Shown here piece by piece: positions 1 to 7,797 of a stretch of DNA of 20,502 nucleotides. Position numbers and translations under genes: made by a program. The notes under the pieces are model-generated. The model saw only the letters and a list, made by a program, of their open reading frames with translations, did not search any database and had not been told where the DNA came from. Within the stretch, counting starts at the first letter, position 1, and each line of letters starts with the position of its first letter. The stretch comes from an uncultured Actinoplanes sp. (GTDB lineage Bacteria; Actinomycetota; Actinomycetes; Mycobacteriales; Micromonosporaceae), in the NCBI GenBank assembly GCA_934667465.1, contig CAKUMG010000016.1:1-20502 (forward strand). Direction: 5' to 3'.

Positions 1-1
1 C

Positions 2-76
2 GACGCCCTCGAACCCGCCCAGACCGACGCCATCCACCAGCTCGCAACCCAGGTCCTCAAGCGCCTCGACGGCTGA
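2..76 (+). CDS. 3' end of a forward gene, possibly MarR-family regulator (partial)
   Basis: Only the last 24 codons and a TGA stop are inside the window; the gene starts to the left. The frame is convincing as coding because 22 of 24 sense codons end in G or C. The tail reads as one amphipathic helix with the segment TDAIHQLATQVLKRLDG. A Leu-rich C-terminal helix of this kind is typical of MarR-type regulators, where it forms the dimer interface, but many other helical proteins end in a similar way. The coding call is good; the family is a guess. It converges on the RHS toxin/immunity locus, with two hairpins in between. Confidence 0.5.
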   Translation, partial: DALEPAQTDAIHQLATQVLKRLDG

Positions 77-85
77 GTCACCTGA

Positions 86-135
86 GAAGCCAACAGTCGT
101 TCGAGCGCGGTGACGCCTAAACGGCTGTTGGCTTC
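86..135. terminator. Long inverted repeat between convergent genes, probable bidirectional terminator
   Basis: The arms are 86-101 and 120-135. They pair over 16 positions, 15 Watson-Crick plus one G-U, around an 18-base loop. No U-tract follows, which is common for actinobacterial terminators. The hairpin starts 9 bases after the stop of the forward partial gene and lies 37 bases beyond the end of the small reverse gene, so it could stop transcription from both sides. The structure is seen directly; the terminator role is inferred from its position. Confidence 0.6.
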
Positions 136-142
136 ACTCGAC

Positions 143-161
143 CTGGTCCGGTTCGGACCGG
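143..161. terminator. Short GC-rich hairpin next to the immunity-like gene
   Basis: GGTCCG at 145-150 pairs with CGGACC at 154-159 around a 3-base loop. A G-U and a C-G pair extend it to 8 bp (143-150 with 154-161). It begins 10 bases beyond the stop of the reverse gene at 172-483 and may act with the larger hairpin at 86-135 to end that transcript. There is no U-run. Confidence 0.4.
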
Positions 162-171
162 CCGAGATGAC

Positions 172-483
172 TCAGTCGCCCTCGAACTCCAGGTAGACGT
201 CGACCTCGCCAGCGCACCGCTGCGCCAGCCCGGCCACGCGATCAATTATGTCCTGCAGATGTGTGAATGACGGCTCGGACCTAGCCCGCTCCAACTCCAT
301 GAGCAACCGCTTCGCCTGCAGGCGATTGAACGTTGTCAGGCCGTAAGAATCGATGCACGAGAGATATGGATACTCATCGCCCAAGCTCTCGAGTGCGCGC
401 GCCAAGGCCCCTGATTCTTCCGCGACGGCATCGGGCCCGCCACCCTGGTCGACGCCTCTCAACCGAATAATAAGTATGGACAA
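172..483 (-). CDS. Small protein in immunity position next to RHS toxin
   Basis: This 103-residue protein has no signal peptide or membrane segment, so it should be cytosolic. It starts with a hydrophobic strand (MSILIIRLRG), followed by a central segment YPYLSCIDSYGLTTFNRLQ, then helices and an acidic end (VYLEFEGD). The start is TTG at 483, 6 bases after the stop of the RHS gene. The upstream sequence has only a weak ribosome site inside the last RHS codons, so translational coupling to the toxin is likely. A small, soluble gene immediately downstream of a toxin tip is the usual place for the cognate immunity gene in polymorphic toxin systems. I do not recognise a named immunity family. GC is about 60% over 361-480, clearly below the rest of the window. 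The role is inferred from position. Confidence 0.72.
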   Translation of the reverse strand: MSILIIRLRGVDQGGGPDAVAEESGALARALESLGDEYPYLSCIDSYGLTTFNRLQAKRLLMELERARSEPSFTHLQDIIDRVAGLAQRCAGEVDVYLEFEGD

Positions 484-489
484 CTTTTC

Positions 490-3400
490 TCACATCATTC
501 CTGGATATGCGCTGACCATGTGGCCGTTGCTGTTCGTCACGAGCGTGAAGAATTCTGTCGGCAGTCCAGTCGAGCGGTCCACTCCGACCGGGCTACCGAA
601 GTTGACCTGGTAGACCCAGTCGCCCTTGGCGTTGCGCGTGGGGAATACGTTACTCGCCCGGGCGATCAAGTCGTCCGTCGTGACCTGATCGAAAAATTGA
701 CTGCGACCGGCCAGCCGATCGCCGAAGGCGCGGTGCGCCGAGTTGAGCTTACGTTCGGACTTGGCCGTAGCCTGGATAGCGGGCGGCTTGCAGGCGCCCG
801 CGTTGTGCACTAGGACCGGTGTCACGCCGGCCACCACGAAGTAGGTGTGCAGGTTGGTCACAGTGAGGTTGCGCATATGTTCAGCGCCGACGAACGATCT
901 GACCGTGTCGACGGTAATCGTCTCGCCCGCCGACCCGCGCAACCGGTCACCGGGACGCAACTTGTCGGCGCGCGTCCACTCATTCGAGGTAACGCTCCAG
1001 AACGGGTGGTTCTGCGTCGTCTGCAGTGTACTGACGACACCGCTGCTGTCGACGACATCGCCATTGGCCCGGTCGGTATCGACGTTATCGTGCAGCACGG
1101 TCACGACCTCGCCCGATGTTTCGCCGGTTTCCGGGTCCGTGGCAAGTACCTTGTCGCCGACGCTGATGTCGCCGATTGGCTTGGTGGTGCCGTCGGCGAG
1201 CAGGACGTGCGTTGCGGGGTCGAAGCTGCACGCAGCCTTGAACGCCCCCTTGGCCGTCTTACCTGCAGCCTTACCCGCCACGCCTGCCATCGGGACCAGA
1301 CCGACGAGCGTGATACCCGCGCCTACGTAATCACCGTCGTCGTACTGCTGATCAGCGAGCCAGAGCGAATAGGGCACGCCCACGCCGGGAACCCAGCTCG
1401 CCCACTCCGCCATGGCCATCTTGGAGTTGTGCTCGCGCTGTTCGGCCAGGCCGCACTCGTGGTAGAAGGTGCACAGGTACGAGGCCCAGGCCGAGTCCTT
1501 CTCGTTCTTGGTCAGGGAACTCATGTGGCACTGGTCGGCGACGCCGTACGACAGCTGGCAGCCACCGATGTAGTGGATCGCGTACTCGACGAACTTGGGC
1601 GGCTTGGTCCGGCTGCCCGTCTTGAACCCTTCGCTGACCCCGCAGCTGCAGCCGTAGCTCGGGTCGCTGACCGGGTCGCCAGCCTCGTTAGTGCTCGTGC
1701 CTACGACTCCGTCGGAGCCTTCGTAGACGTTGCCGTTGGTGTCGCCACCGTCGAGCACGTCGCCGTTGTCCGGGTTGAAGCGGACCCCGTTGCCGGACCC
1801 GTTGCCCGTGTCGCCGGCCAGGCCGGTCGGGTCGGAGAGGGTGATCGGGTTGTCGCCGGCGTAGGTGTAGCCGCCGAGCTCGTTCAGGTTGGTCGGCTGC
1901 AGGAGCGGGTCGGCGCTGATGAACCGCCCCAGCTTCGGGTCGTACTTGCGTGCCCCCAGGTCGGTGTACCCCGTCGCGGTGTCCCGGGGCGCGCCCAGAT
2001 AGCCGCGCGTCGGGTCGGGCCAGAACGTTGCGTTCGCGCTCGCCCGGTCCTCCCCGTACGGCTTGAACTGCTGCCGCGCCACCTGCTGCGTGGTGGTGTC
2101 CATCGCCAACCCGGCCGTACCGTGATGGTCGTTGAACAGGTAGCTGGTGTTGCCGCCCGGCATGGTGGACCGCATCGCGACCACCGAGCCGCCGTGCGTG
2201 TACGTGCGGATCGCGCCCAGGGCGACCACCGGGTCGGCCGAGGTGTCGATGACGATCTGCGTGTCACCGGCGAACAGGGTCGTCCGGCCCGGGTCGCGGC
2301 GGATCAGCTGGCTGCCGTCCGCGTCGTAGAGGTACTGCGTGGTGGTCGGGGCGGCGCCGGTCGTGGTGACCTTGGCGAGCCGGCCCTCGCTGTCCCAGTC
2401 GAGCTTCTGGCCGGTGCCGTTGGTGCCGGTCGGCGTCCGGGTGAGCATGTTGCCCGCGGCGTCGTAGACGAACTTGGTCGGCTCGAGCCCGCCGGTGGTG
2501 CCGGTCAGGGTGTGCGGCTGGGCGCCGCTGCGGTTGCAGCCGGTGGTGCAGCCGTGCGCGTACTCGGTGGTGAGGTCGGTGGCACCACTCGTGGAGTGGT
2601 CGACGACCTTGGTGCGGTCGCCGACGGCGTTGTAGGTGAAGCTCTGCCAGTACGAGCCCAGCTTGCTCGACACGCCGCCGGCCGCGGGGGTGCTGCCCGT
2701 GCCGCAGGCCGAGGCGGCGGTCCAGGCCTCGGTGAGCCGGGCCAGGCCGTTGTAGCGGTAGCACTGCGTGTCGGTGGTGATGTTGCCGGTCTCGGCCTGC
2801 TTGTTGGTGACCGACAGCGGGTTGCCGGCGTCGTCGTAGGTGTACGCCAGCTCGTCGACCAGCGGCCCCGGCGCCTGGGTGCGGTAGACCTCGCGCTTGT
2901 CGAGGCGCAGGGTCTCCTCGTCGTAGTAGTAGAGCGCCTGCGCCTCGTTGGTCGAGTCGCCCATGGTCACCTTCGACGGCTGGCCGAAGTCGGTGTACAT
3001 GGTGCCGGAGACGTACTTCTCCGCAGCTGAGCCGGTGGAGGTCGGCGAACCGAGCGGGCTGTGCCCGTACGCGATGGCTTCGCCCGGCAGACCCGCCACC
3101 GACGGGCTCTCCTGCCGCGCCAGCAGCTCGTTGTTCGGGGTGTAGGCGAACGTGGTCGTATACGAGGTCGGCAGCGGCTGTTCGATCGCCGGCAGGGTGA
3201 TCGTCTGCCCCATGGGTTTGCCGAGCACCGAGTACCCGGTCGCGGCGACGGTGTAGCTGCCGCTGACGCCGGAGACGTAGCGCGAGGACGAGGTGAGCTC
3301 GCCGGCGCGCAGGGTGTCGTAGGTCCAGGACGCGAACTTGAAGTTGCTCCTGCTCTTGTCCGTGGCGGTGAGCTTGCGGCCCAGCAGGTCGTACGTGTAG

Positions 3401-6400
3401 TTCAGCTCGATGCTGCGGGCGTCCCGGGTGCCGGTGACGTTGCCGGCGTCGTCGTACGCGGTGAGGCTGGTGCCGGTGTCCGGGTCCTTCTGCGAGATCT
3501 TGCGGCCGCGCAGGTCGTAGGCGTAGGTCCACGTGGCGCCGTCCGGGCCGGTGATCGAGCTCTGCTGCCCGGCCGGGGTGTAGGCGTAGGTGATGTCGTT
3601 GCTGGTGCCACCCGTGGCGGTCCAACCGCTCGCGGCGCTGCCGGTCAGGGTGGGCGCGGTGGTGTACTGCTGCAGCCTGGTCAGCTGGCCGCGGGCGTTG
3701 ACGGTGCTGGTGGTCGCGATCCCCCCGGCGGGCGGGATGACTGTCGTCTTGTCACCGGCGTACGCGGTCCGGGTGGACCACGACTTGACGTTGTTGTGCT
3801 GCGCCGTCACCAGGGTGGCCCGGCCGAGCCCGTCGTAGTCGGTCACCGTGGACGACGGGATCGACACCTGCGAGACGGTGTCCGAGATCAGCTTGTCGAC
3901 GGGCGCGCCCGCGGCTGCGTACGCGTTGTTGGTGATGACCGTCCGGCCATGCGTGTCGTACTGGGTGTCGGAGACGATGACGCTGCCGTTCTCGCCCATG
4001 TCCTGGGTCTCGAGCTTGCGCAGCATCGCGTCGTACAGAACCTTGCCGACCTTGTACGCGGTGGGCGCCGTGGCGTCGTCGTTGTCGAGCAGCGTCTTCG
4101 TGGTGATGACGCTCGGGCCGTTGTTCGACAGCTTGTAGTCGTAGGTGACGTTCGCCGAGGCGCCCGCGGCCTTGTTGCGGTTGGGTAGCCAGACGCCGGT
4201 CGTGCGGCCGAACGCGTCGTAGGAAATCGTGGTGGCGAAGCCGGCGATGTCGGTCTTCGCCTTGGGCAGCTGCCGGGCCGGGTCGAGGACCTCCGACGAG
4301 ACCTGGCAGTCCTTGGTCGACTTGGTCGCCGCGGAGCAGTCGACCCCCGGGGTGACCTGGGTGACCGTCGTGGCCGACGTGGGCAGGACGTTCTCGGCCG
4401 GGGTGAACCGGCTGTAGGTCGTCTGTGCCAGCTTGGTGGTGCCGTCGGCCATGACGGAGTTCGGGGTCCGCGTCTTCGCGGTCACCCGGCCGAGCGCGTC
4501 GTAGGTGGTCTTCTCGGTGTCGACGAACGCCGAAGCGGTGGCGCCGCTCGCCGTGCTCGCCGTCTGCACGAGGGTGGCGTTGGGCTTCGCCGGTCGCGCC
4601 GGGCTCGCCTGGCCGTCGCCGTTGAAGGCAAAGGCCTTGTTGTCGTACGCCGTGCGCGTGGCCGAGAGCAGCTTGCCCGACGGCGTGGCCTTCGCGGCGG
4701 TGCAGTCCTGGTCGGTCACCACCGTCTCGGCGGGCACGACCAGGGTGGCGGTGCTGCCGTCCAGGTAGCGGGTGAAGGTGCAGCTGGTGACGTTGCCGGT
4801 GGCTCCCGGCTCACCCCGGTCGACGCTCTGCACCGCCATGCCGGTGGTGCTCTGCCCGAGGTCGGTGTTGTAGAACGTCGCCGACTCGGTCTTGCGCCAG
4901 CCGGACGAGACCTTCTTCCGGTTATACGTCTTGGCGGTGCGCACCATCGTGGCGCGCAGCGGCTCCAGGCCACCGTCGCGGGCGCGGGAGGCGGTCGGGC
5001 CGATCAGCTGCGGCACGGTGACCGCGGACGAGTCCACGGTGCCGCCGAGTCCGGTGTACGTCTCGGACTCGAAGACCTGGCCGGAGAACTCGTTGCGGTC
5101 GGCGACGGTGACCGCTCCGTCCTGGCTCACCTTGGCGGGCGCGCTGCGGGTCTTGTCGCCGGGCAGGGTGTCGCCGTCCATGCCCTGGAAGTAGTACGCC
5201 TTCGTGAGCGTCTTGCGGTCGAAGACCTGCTGCTTGTCGGTGTGGTGGAAGGCCGTGGTGTCACCGGTGATGACGTGCACCTCGGGGTAGCCGCGGAACT
5301 GGCCCCAGGTGCGGTACTTCTCCTTGACCACTTCGTTGTCGTCGTAGTGCCAGGCCGGCTTGCCCTCGTACTTGTACTCGGTGACCAGCCGCGGGGCGCT
5401 GCCGTCCTGGTAGTTGTTGTGCGTATCGTAGGTGGTGACTGACAGGACCGGGTGCGTGTAGAACCAGTCGATCAGCGGCTTCGGCTGTGCGTCCGGGGTC
5501 CAGTAGGCGGGGAAGCACGCCGTCGTGTTCGTGGACGCGAACTTCTGCGCCGCCTCGTCCTTCGCGTCGGCCGGGTCGCTCCGCGGCAGGCCGGCACAGG
5601 TGGGGGTGTCGTACTCGACGACGGTCTCGGCGCCGGTCTCCGAGAAGACCGTGCCGATGCGGTGGTAGTACATCGGCGACAGGCCCGGTATGGTGCCGAC
5701 CCGGTTCTTGAGCTGCCGCGGGACGAACCTGACCGGCTCGACGGAGGCATCCGCGCTCGCGCCGCCGAGGCGGTTCTTGCCGATGTGCTTGATCGAGTCC
5801 AGCCACAGCGTGGGGGCGTGGTCGCCGTTGTCCGGGAAGGTGTGGGTCAGCTCGTAACGGTCGACCGGCTGCGCGACGCCGTCCACCTTGACGTACGTGG
5901 CGATGGCCTTGAGTCGCTTGCGCGACCAGAAGCTCGGCGCGTGGTTGTCACAGTCCGTGCCGCTCACGCAGTTGAGGTCGATCGGCACGTCGGGCCAGTA
6001 CGCCGGGTGCGACACCGTGAAGTCACCCTCGGCACAGGTGTTGCCCGCCGGCTCGCCCGGCAGGCAGCGCTCCGCGGTCTCAAACTTGATCTGCACCGGC
6101 GCGGTGCCTGAGTAGATCGTGGCGGGCCGCAGGCCGTAGTCGATGCGCTCCAGCACGCCGCCCCGGGTGTACTTCACCCCGGTCTTCTTCATGTTCGCGC
6201 CGTAGTAACCGTCGTCGGGCGCGTAGTAGTACGCCATCGCGTTCCCGTTGGGGTCCACAACGTAGTCGAGGTTGAAGCGGTAGCCCAGCGTGCAGGCCGT
6301 GTCGGCGAACGAGCCGTCCGGGCACTCGCTCACCCCGGCGTGCGCCTTGTAGACCGGGACGGTCCAGGCCGACTTCGTCTCCTTGTCGCCCGCGGCCCAG

Positions 6401-7629
6401 CCGGGCAGGCGGTTCATGCCGAAGTAGTAGTGCACGCCGTTCTCGATGACGTGCCAGTACTCGTTGTTCTTGGTGTCGTTGACGGCACCGGACAGCTTCT
6501 CGATCTTGATCGTCGAGCTGTCCGACATCGGGTGGAACGCCTTGGTCTTGTCGTCGTAGACGATCTGGCTCGAGGAGCCGTTGAGCGACATCGTCAGGAT
6601 CTGCCCGGCCCAGCACTGGTCGCCCGAGCCGTCCGGCGAGCCAGAGTTCTTGACGTCGTCGCAGCCCTTGTAGGTGCGCTCGATGAAGCTGTCCCCGGTG
6701 GACCAGCCGTCACCGGCCCAGGAGGACTGGTTGTTGGTCTGGGCGGTCCGGGCGTCCTGCGACGACGAGACGTATCCCAGCTTGACGGTCGGCGCGAGGC
6801 CGGCCACCGGCGGCGGCACGGTGAGCGGGTAGTTGTAGGTGAACGCGCCGGTGTTGCCGCTCGTCCCCCACGTCCCGCCGGGCGACAGGCTGGTCGCGGC
6901 GTAGTTGCCGGACTCGCCGCCGGTCCCGGCCGTCGCGGCCAGCACGCTGACCGAGGACGCCGACGCCAGCGACACCTCGGCCGACAGCGACCCGGCCGCG
7001 GCCCGCAACGGGGTCTGCGTCCGGCACTGCTCGAGCGACGGGGTGGTCAGGGCGCACGCCGGCAGGGACACCAGCCGCAGCCGCGACGCATAGTCACCGC
7101 CGTACGCGTTGCGGAACGTCGAGTCGTCCACGTCCACCGCCACGCCGCCCTTGCCGGACAGGCTGCGCAGCGAGAAGAGCATGCCGCGTACGCCTACCGC
7201 ATCGGCGGCCTTCGGGTCGGCCGTGGTGACCTGCACCTGCTGCGGCGACGCGCCCTCGGCCGCCCGCGCGATCCGTACCGGCGTCGACCCCGCCTGTACC
7301 TGCGCGCCGGAGGCAGCCGCCCGCTGCGCCGCCGGCGGGGCCAGGGACACGGTCGCGGTCTGCGCCGCGGGCAGTGCCGTGGCGGAGGACGGGTCGAAGC
7401 GCGCGTACGACCGGTCGGCGGGCTTCACCTCCACCAGCTTCTTGTTCTTGTCGAGCTTGACCCGCTGCATCGGCTTGGGGTCGGGCAGCTCGGTCACGGG
7501 TGCGGCGTACGCACCCTGTGCCGAGACGAGACCGAGCAGCGCCGGCAGGACGGCGACGGTCAACGCCGCCGTGGTGACCCGTCGCCACCGCGAGGTCAAT
7601 CGCGGTGCCCGGCGGTTTGTGGACAGCAT
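490..7629 (-). CDS. Secreted RHS/YD-repeat polymorphic toxin with Hint domain and C-terminal toxin tip
   Basis: Protein of 2,379 residues. ATG at 7629 is preferred over an upstream in-frame ATG at 7665 because GGGGAAGGG (7636-7644) sits 6 bases before it and a clean signal peptide follows: basic RRAPRLTSRWRR, a hydrophobic core, and a likely cut after AYA at residue 42. At about 260 is an SpvB/TcaC-like entry segment (TYNYPLTVPPPVAGLAP). Many YD repeats follow (YDAFGRTTG, YDLRGRKIS, YDDAGNVTG, YDLLGRKLT, YDAAGNMLT). The RHS core lies at about 1875-1937, with RGYLGAPRDTATGYTDLGAR, then RFISADP and DPTGL. Next come a Cys-rich pretoxin segment, a Hint domain (2134-2276) and a 100-residue tip (2280-2379). 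In this family the repeats form a shell around the toxin and the tip is released by self-cleavage. Delivery to rival cells is the known theme for such proteins; the target here is unknown. The putative immunity gene follows after 6 bases. Confidence 0.93.
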   Translation of the reverse strand: MLSTNRRAPRLTSRWRRVTTAALTVAVLPALLGLVSAQGAYAAPVTELPDPKPMQRVKLDKNKKLVEVKPADRSYARFDPSSATALPAAQTATVSLAPPAAQRAAASGAQVQAGSTPVRIARAAEGASPQQVQVTTADPKAADAVGVRGMLFSLRSLSGKGGVAVDVDDSTFRNAYGGDYASRLRLVSLPACALTTPSLEQCRTQTPLRAAAGSLSAEVSLASASSVSVLAATAGTGGESGNYAATSLSPGGTWGTSGNTGAFTYNYPLTVPPPVAGLAPTVKLGYVSSSQDARTAQTNNQSSWAGDGWSTGDSFIERTYKGCDDVKNSGSPDGSGDQCWAGQILTMSLNGSSSQIVYDDKTKAFHPMSDSSTIKIEKLSGAVNDTKNNEYWHVIENGVHYYFGMNRLPGWAAGDKETKSAWTVPVYKAHAGVSECPDGSFADTACTLGYRFNLDYVVDPNGNAMAYYYAPDDGYYGANMKKTGVKYTRGGVLERIDYGLRPATIYSGTAPVQIKFETAERCLPGEPAGNTCAEGDFTVSHPAYWPDVPIDLNCVSGTDCDNHAPSFWSRKRLKAIATYVKVDGVAQPVDRYELTHTFPDNGDHAPTLWLDSIKHIGKNRLGGASADASVEPVRFVPRQLKNRVGTIPGLSPMYYHRIGTVFSETGAETVVEYDTPTCAGLPRSDPADAKDEAAQKFASTNTTACFPAYWTPDAQPKPLIDWFYTHPVLSVTTYDTHNNYQDGSAPRLVTEYKYEGKPAWHYDDNEVVKEKYRTWGQFRGYPEVHVITGDTTAFHHTDKQQVFDRKTLTKAYYFQGMDGDTLPGDKTRSAPAKVSQDGAVTVADRNEFSGQVFESETYTGLGGTVDSSAVTVPQLIGPTASRARDGGLEPLRATMVRTAKTYNRKKVSSGWRKTESATFYNTDLGQSTTGMAVQSVDRGEPGATGNVTSCTFTRYLDGSTATLVVPAETVVTDQDCTAAKATPSGKLLSATRTAYDNKAFAFNGDGQASPARPAKPNATLVQTASTASGATASAFVDTEKTTYDALGRVTAKTRTPNSVMADGTTKLAQTTYSRFTPAENVLPTSATTVTQVTPGVDCSAATKSTKDCQVSSEVLDPARQLPKAKTDIAGFATTISYDAFGRTTGVWLPNRNKAAGASANVTYDYKLSNNGPSVITTKTLLDNDDATAPTAYKVGKVLYDAMLRKLETQDMGENGSVIVSDTQYDTHGRTVITNNAYAAAGAPVDKLISDTVSQVSIPSSTVTDYDGLGRATLVTAQHNNVKSWSTRTAYAGDKTTVIPPAGGIATTSTVNARGQLTRLQQYTTAPTLTGSAASGWTATGGTSNDITYAYTPAGQQSSITGPDGATWTYAYDLRGRKISQKDPDTGTSLTAYDDAGNVTGTRDARSIELNYTYDLLGRKLTATDKSRSNFKFASWTYDTLRAGELTSSSRYVSGVSGSYTVAATGYSVLGKPMGQTITLPAIEQPLPTSYTTTFAYTPNNELLARQESPSVAGLPGEAIAYGHSPLGSPTSTGSAAEKYVSGTMYTDFGQPSKVTMGDSTNEAQALYYYDEETLRLDKREVYRTQAPGPLVDELAYTYDDAGNPLSVTNKQAETGNITTDTQCYRYNGLARLTEAWTAASACGTGSTPAAGGVSSKLGSYWQSFTYNAVGDRTKVVDHSTSGATDLTTEYAHGCTTGCNRSGAQPHTLTGTTGGLEPTKFVYDAAGNMLTRTPTGTNGTGQKLDWDSEGRLAKVTTTGAAPTTTQYLYDADGSQLIRRDPGRTTLFAGDTQIVIDTSADPVVALGAIRTYTHGGSVVAMRSTMPGGNTSYLFNDHHGTAGLAMDTTTQQVARQQFKPYGEDRASANATFWPDPTRGYLGAPRDTATGYTDLGARKYDPKLGRFISADPLLQPTNLNELGGYTYAGDNPITLSDPTGLAGDTGNGSGNGVRFNPDNGDVLDGGDTNGNVYEGSDGVVGTSTNEAGDPVSDPSYGCSCGVSEGFKTGSRTKPPKFVEYAIHYIGGCQLSYGVADQCHMSSLTKNEKDSAWASYLCTFYHECGLAEQREHNSKMAMAEWASWVPGVGVPYSLWLADQQYDDGDYVGAGITLVGLVPMAGVAGKAAGKTAKGAFKAACSFDPATHVLLADGTTKPIGDISVGDKVLATDPETGETSGEVVTVLHDNVDTDRANGDVVDSSGVVSTLQTTQNHPFWSVTSNEWTRADKLRPGDRLRGSAGETITVDTVRSFVGAEHMRNLTVTNLHTYFVVAGVTPVLVHNAGACKPPAIQATAKSERKLNSAHRAFGDRLAGRSQFFDQVTTDDLIARASNVFPTRNAKGDWVYQVNFGSPVGVDRSTGLPTEFFTLVTNSNGHMVSAYPGMM
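493..792 (-). other. C-terminal toxin tip of the RHS protein (unassigned, BECR-like RNase candidate)
   Basis: These are the last 100 residues of the RHS protein, after the Hint domain. Visible elements are an N-terminal Ser-Ala-His segment (KSERKLNSAHRAFGDRLAG), a helix around TTDDLIARASNVF, a strand WVYQVNF, and a C-terminal strand pair FFTLVTNSNGHMVSAYPG. A final strand with the pattern 'hydrophobic-VT-x-x-x-G-x-hydrophobic-x-AYP' recalls the Barnase/EndoU/colicin E5-D/RelE-like (BECR) ribonuclease toxins, and the His near the N-terminal helix would suit a catalytic residue. This is pattern resemblance only. Another nuclease or an unrelated toxin fold is possible. Confidence 0.5.
802..1230 (-). 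other. Pretoxin Hint (intein-like) autoprocessing domain in the RHS protein
   Basis: The domain covers residues about 2134-2276 of the RHS protein. It opens with the catalytic Cys in CSFDPATHVLLADG, continues with the typical PIGDISVGDKVLATD, has the block-B motif TQNHPFW, and ends with NLHTYFVVAG and VLVHN. The N-terminal Cys, the HPF His and the terminal His-Asn are all present, so the domain looks competent for self-cleavage. Known Hint domains in this position cut the chain and free the toxin tip. Here that would release the last 100 or so residues. Confidence 0.88.
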
Positions 7630-7797
7630 GCAGTGCCCTTCCCCGAAGAAGATGCCGAAGATCATCGATCGGCAGCGGACACTGTAAGCCAGCGTTTACG
7701 TGCTGTCTGCAGTGGAGTTATATGGCTCACACGCACGGTAACTTTTCCCTGGTCACCGCTGCACCGGGGTCGCGCGATCGGCCGGGAGGTGTTCACA
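7630..7797. promoter_or_regulatory. Shared divergent upstream region of the two giant secreted-protein genes
   Basis: This 168-bp gap separates the RHS gene (reverse) from the DNRLRE/LamG gene (forward) and must hold both promoters. On the reverse strand a TATAAC hexamer (7717-7722) matches the -10 consensus at five of six positions and would give a leader of about 80 bases, but no good -35 element sits at the right distance. No clear forward promoter was identified. Both ends carry good ribosome sites: GGGGAAGGG at 7636-7644 for the reverse gene and GGAGGT at 7785-7790 for the forward gene. Operator sites cannot be assigned. Confidence 0.45.

Noticed and set aside
847..4188. Long forward-strand open frames opposite the RHS gene
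   Set aside because: They are shadows of the GC-rich RHS coding strand: low-complexity Arg/Val/Gly-rich translations without domains, signals or ribosome sites.
7695..7724. Forward promoter TTTACG followed by TATATG
   Set aside because: Only partial matches at both boxes. The -10 lacks the conserved final T, so the call would be little better than chance.
6340..7797. Upstream extension of the giant DNRLRE/LamG frame to 6340
   Set aside because: This part is antisense to the RHS N-terminus. The strong ribosome site at 7785-7790 and the signal peptide place the start at 7798.
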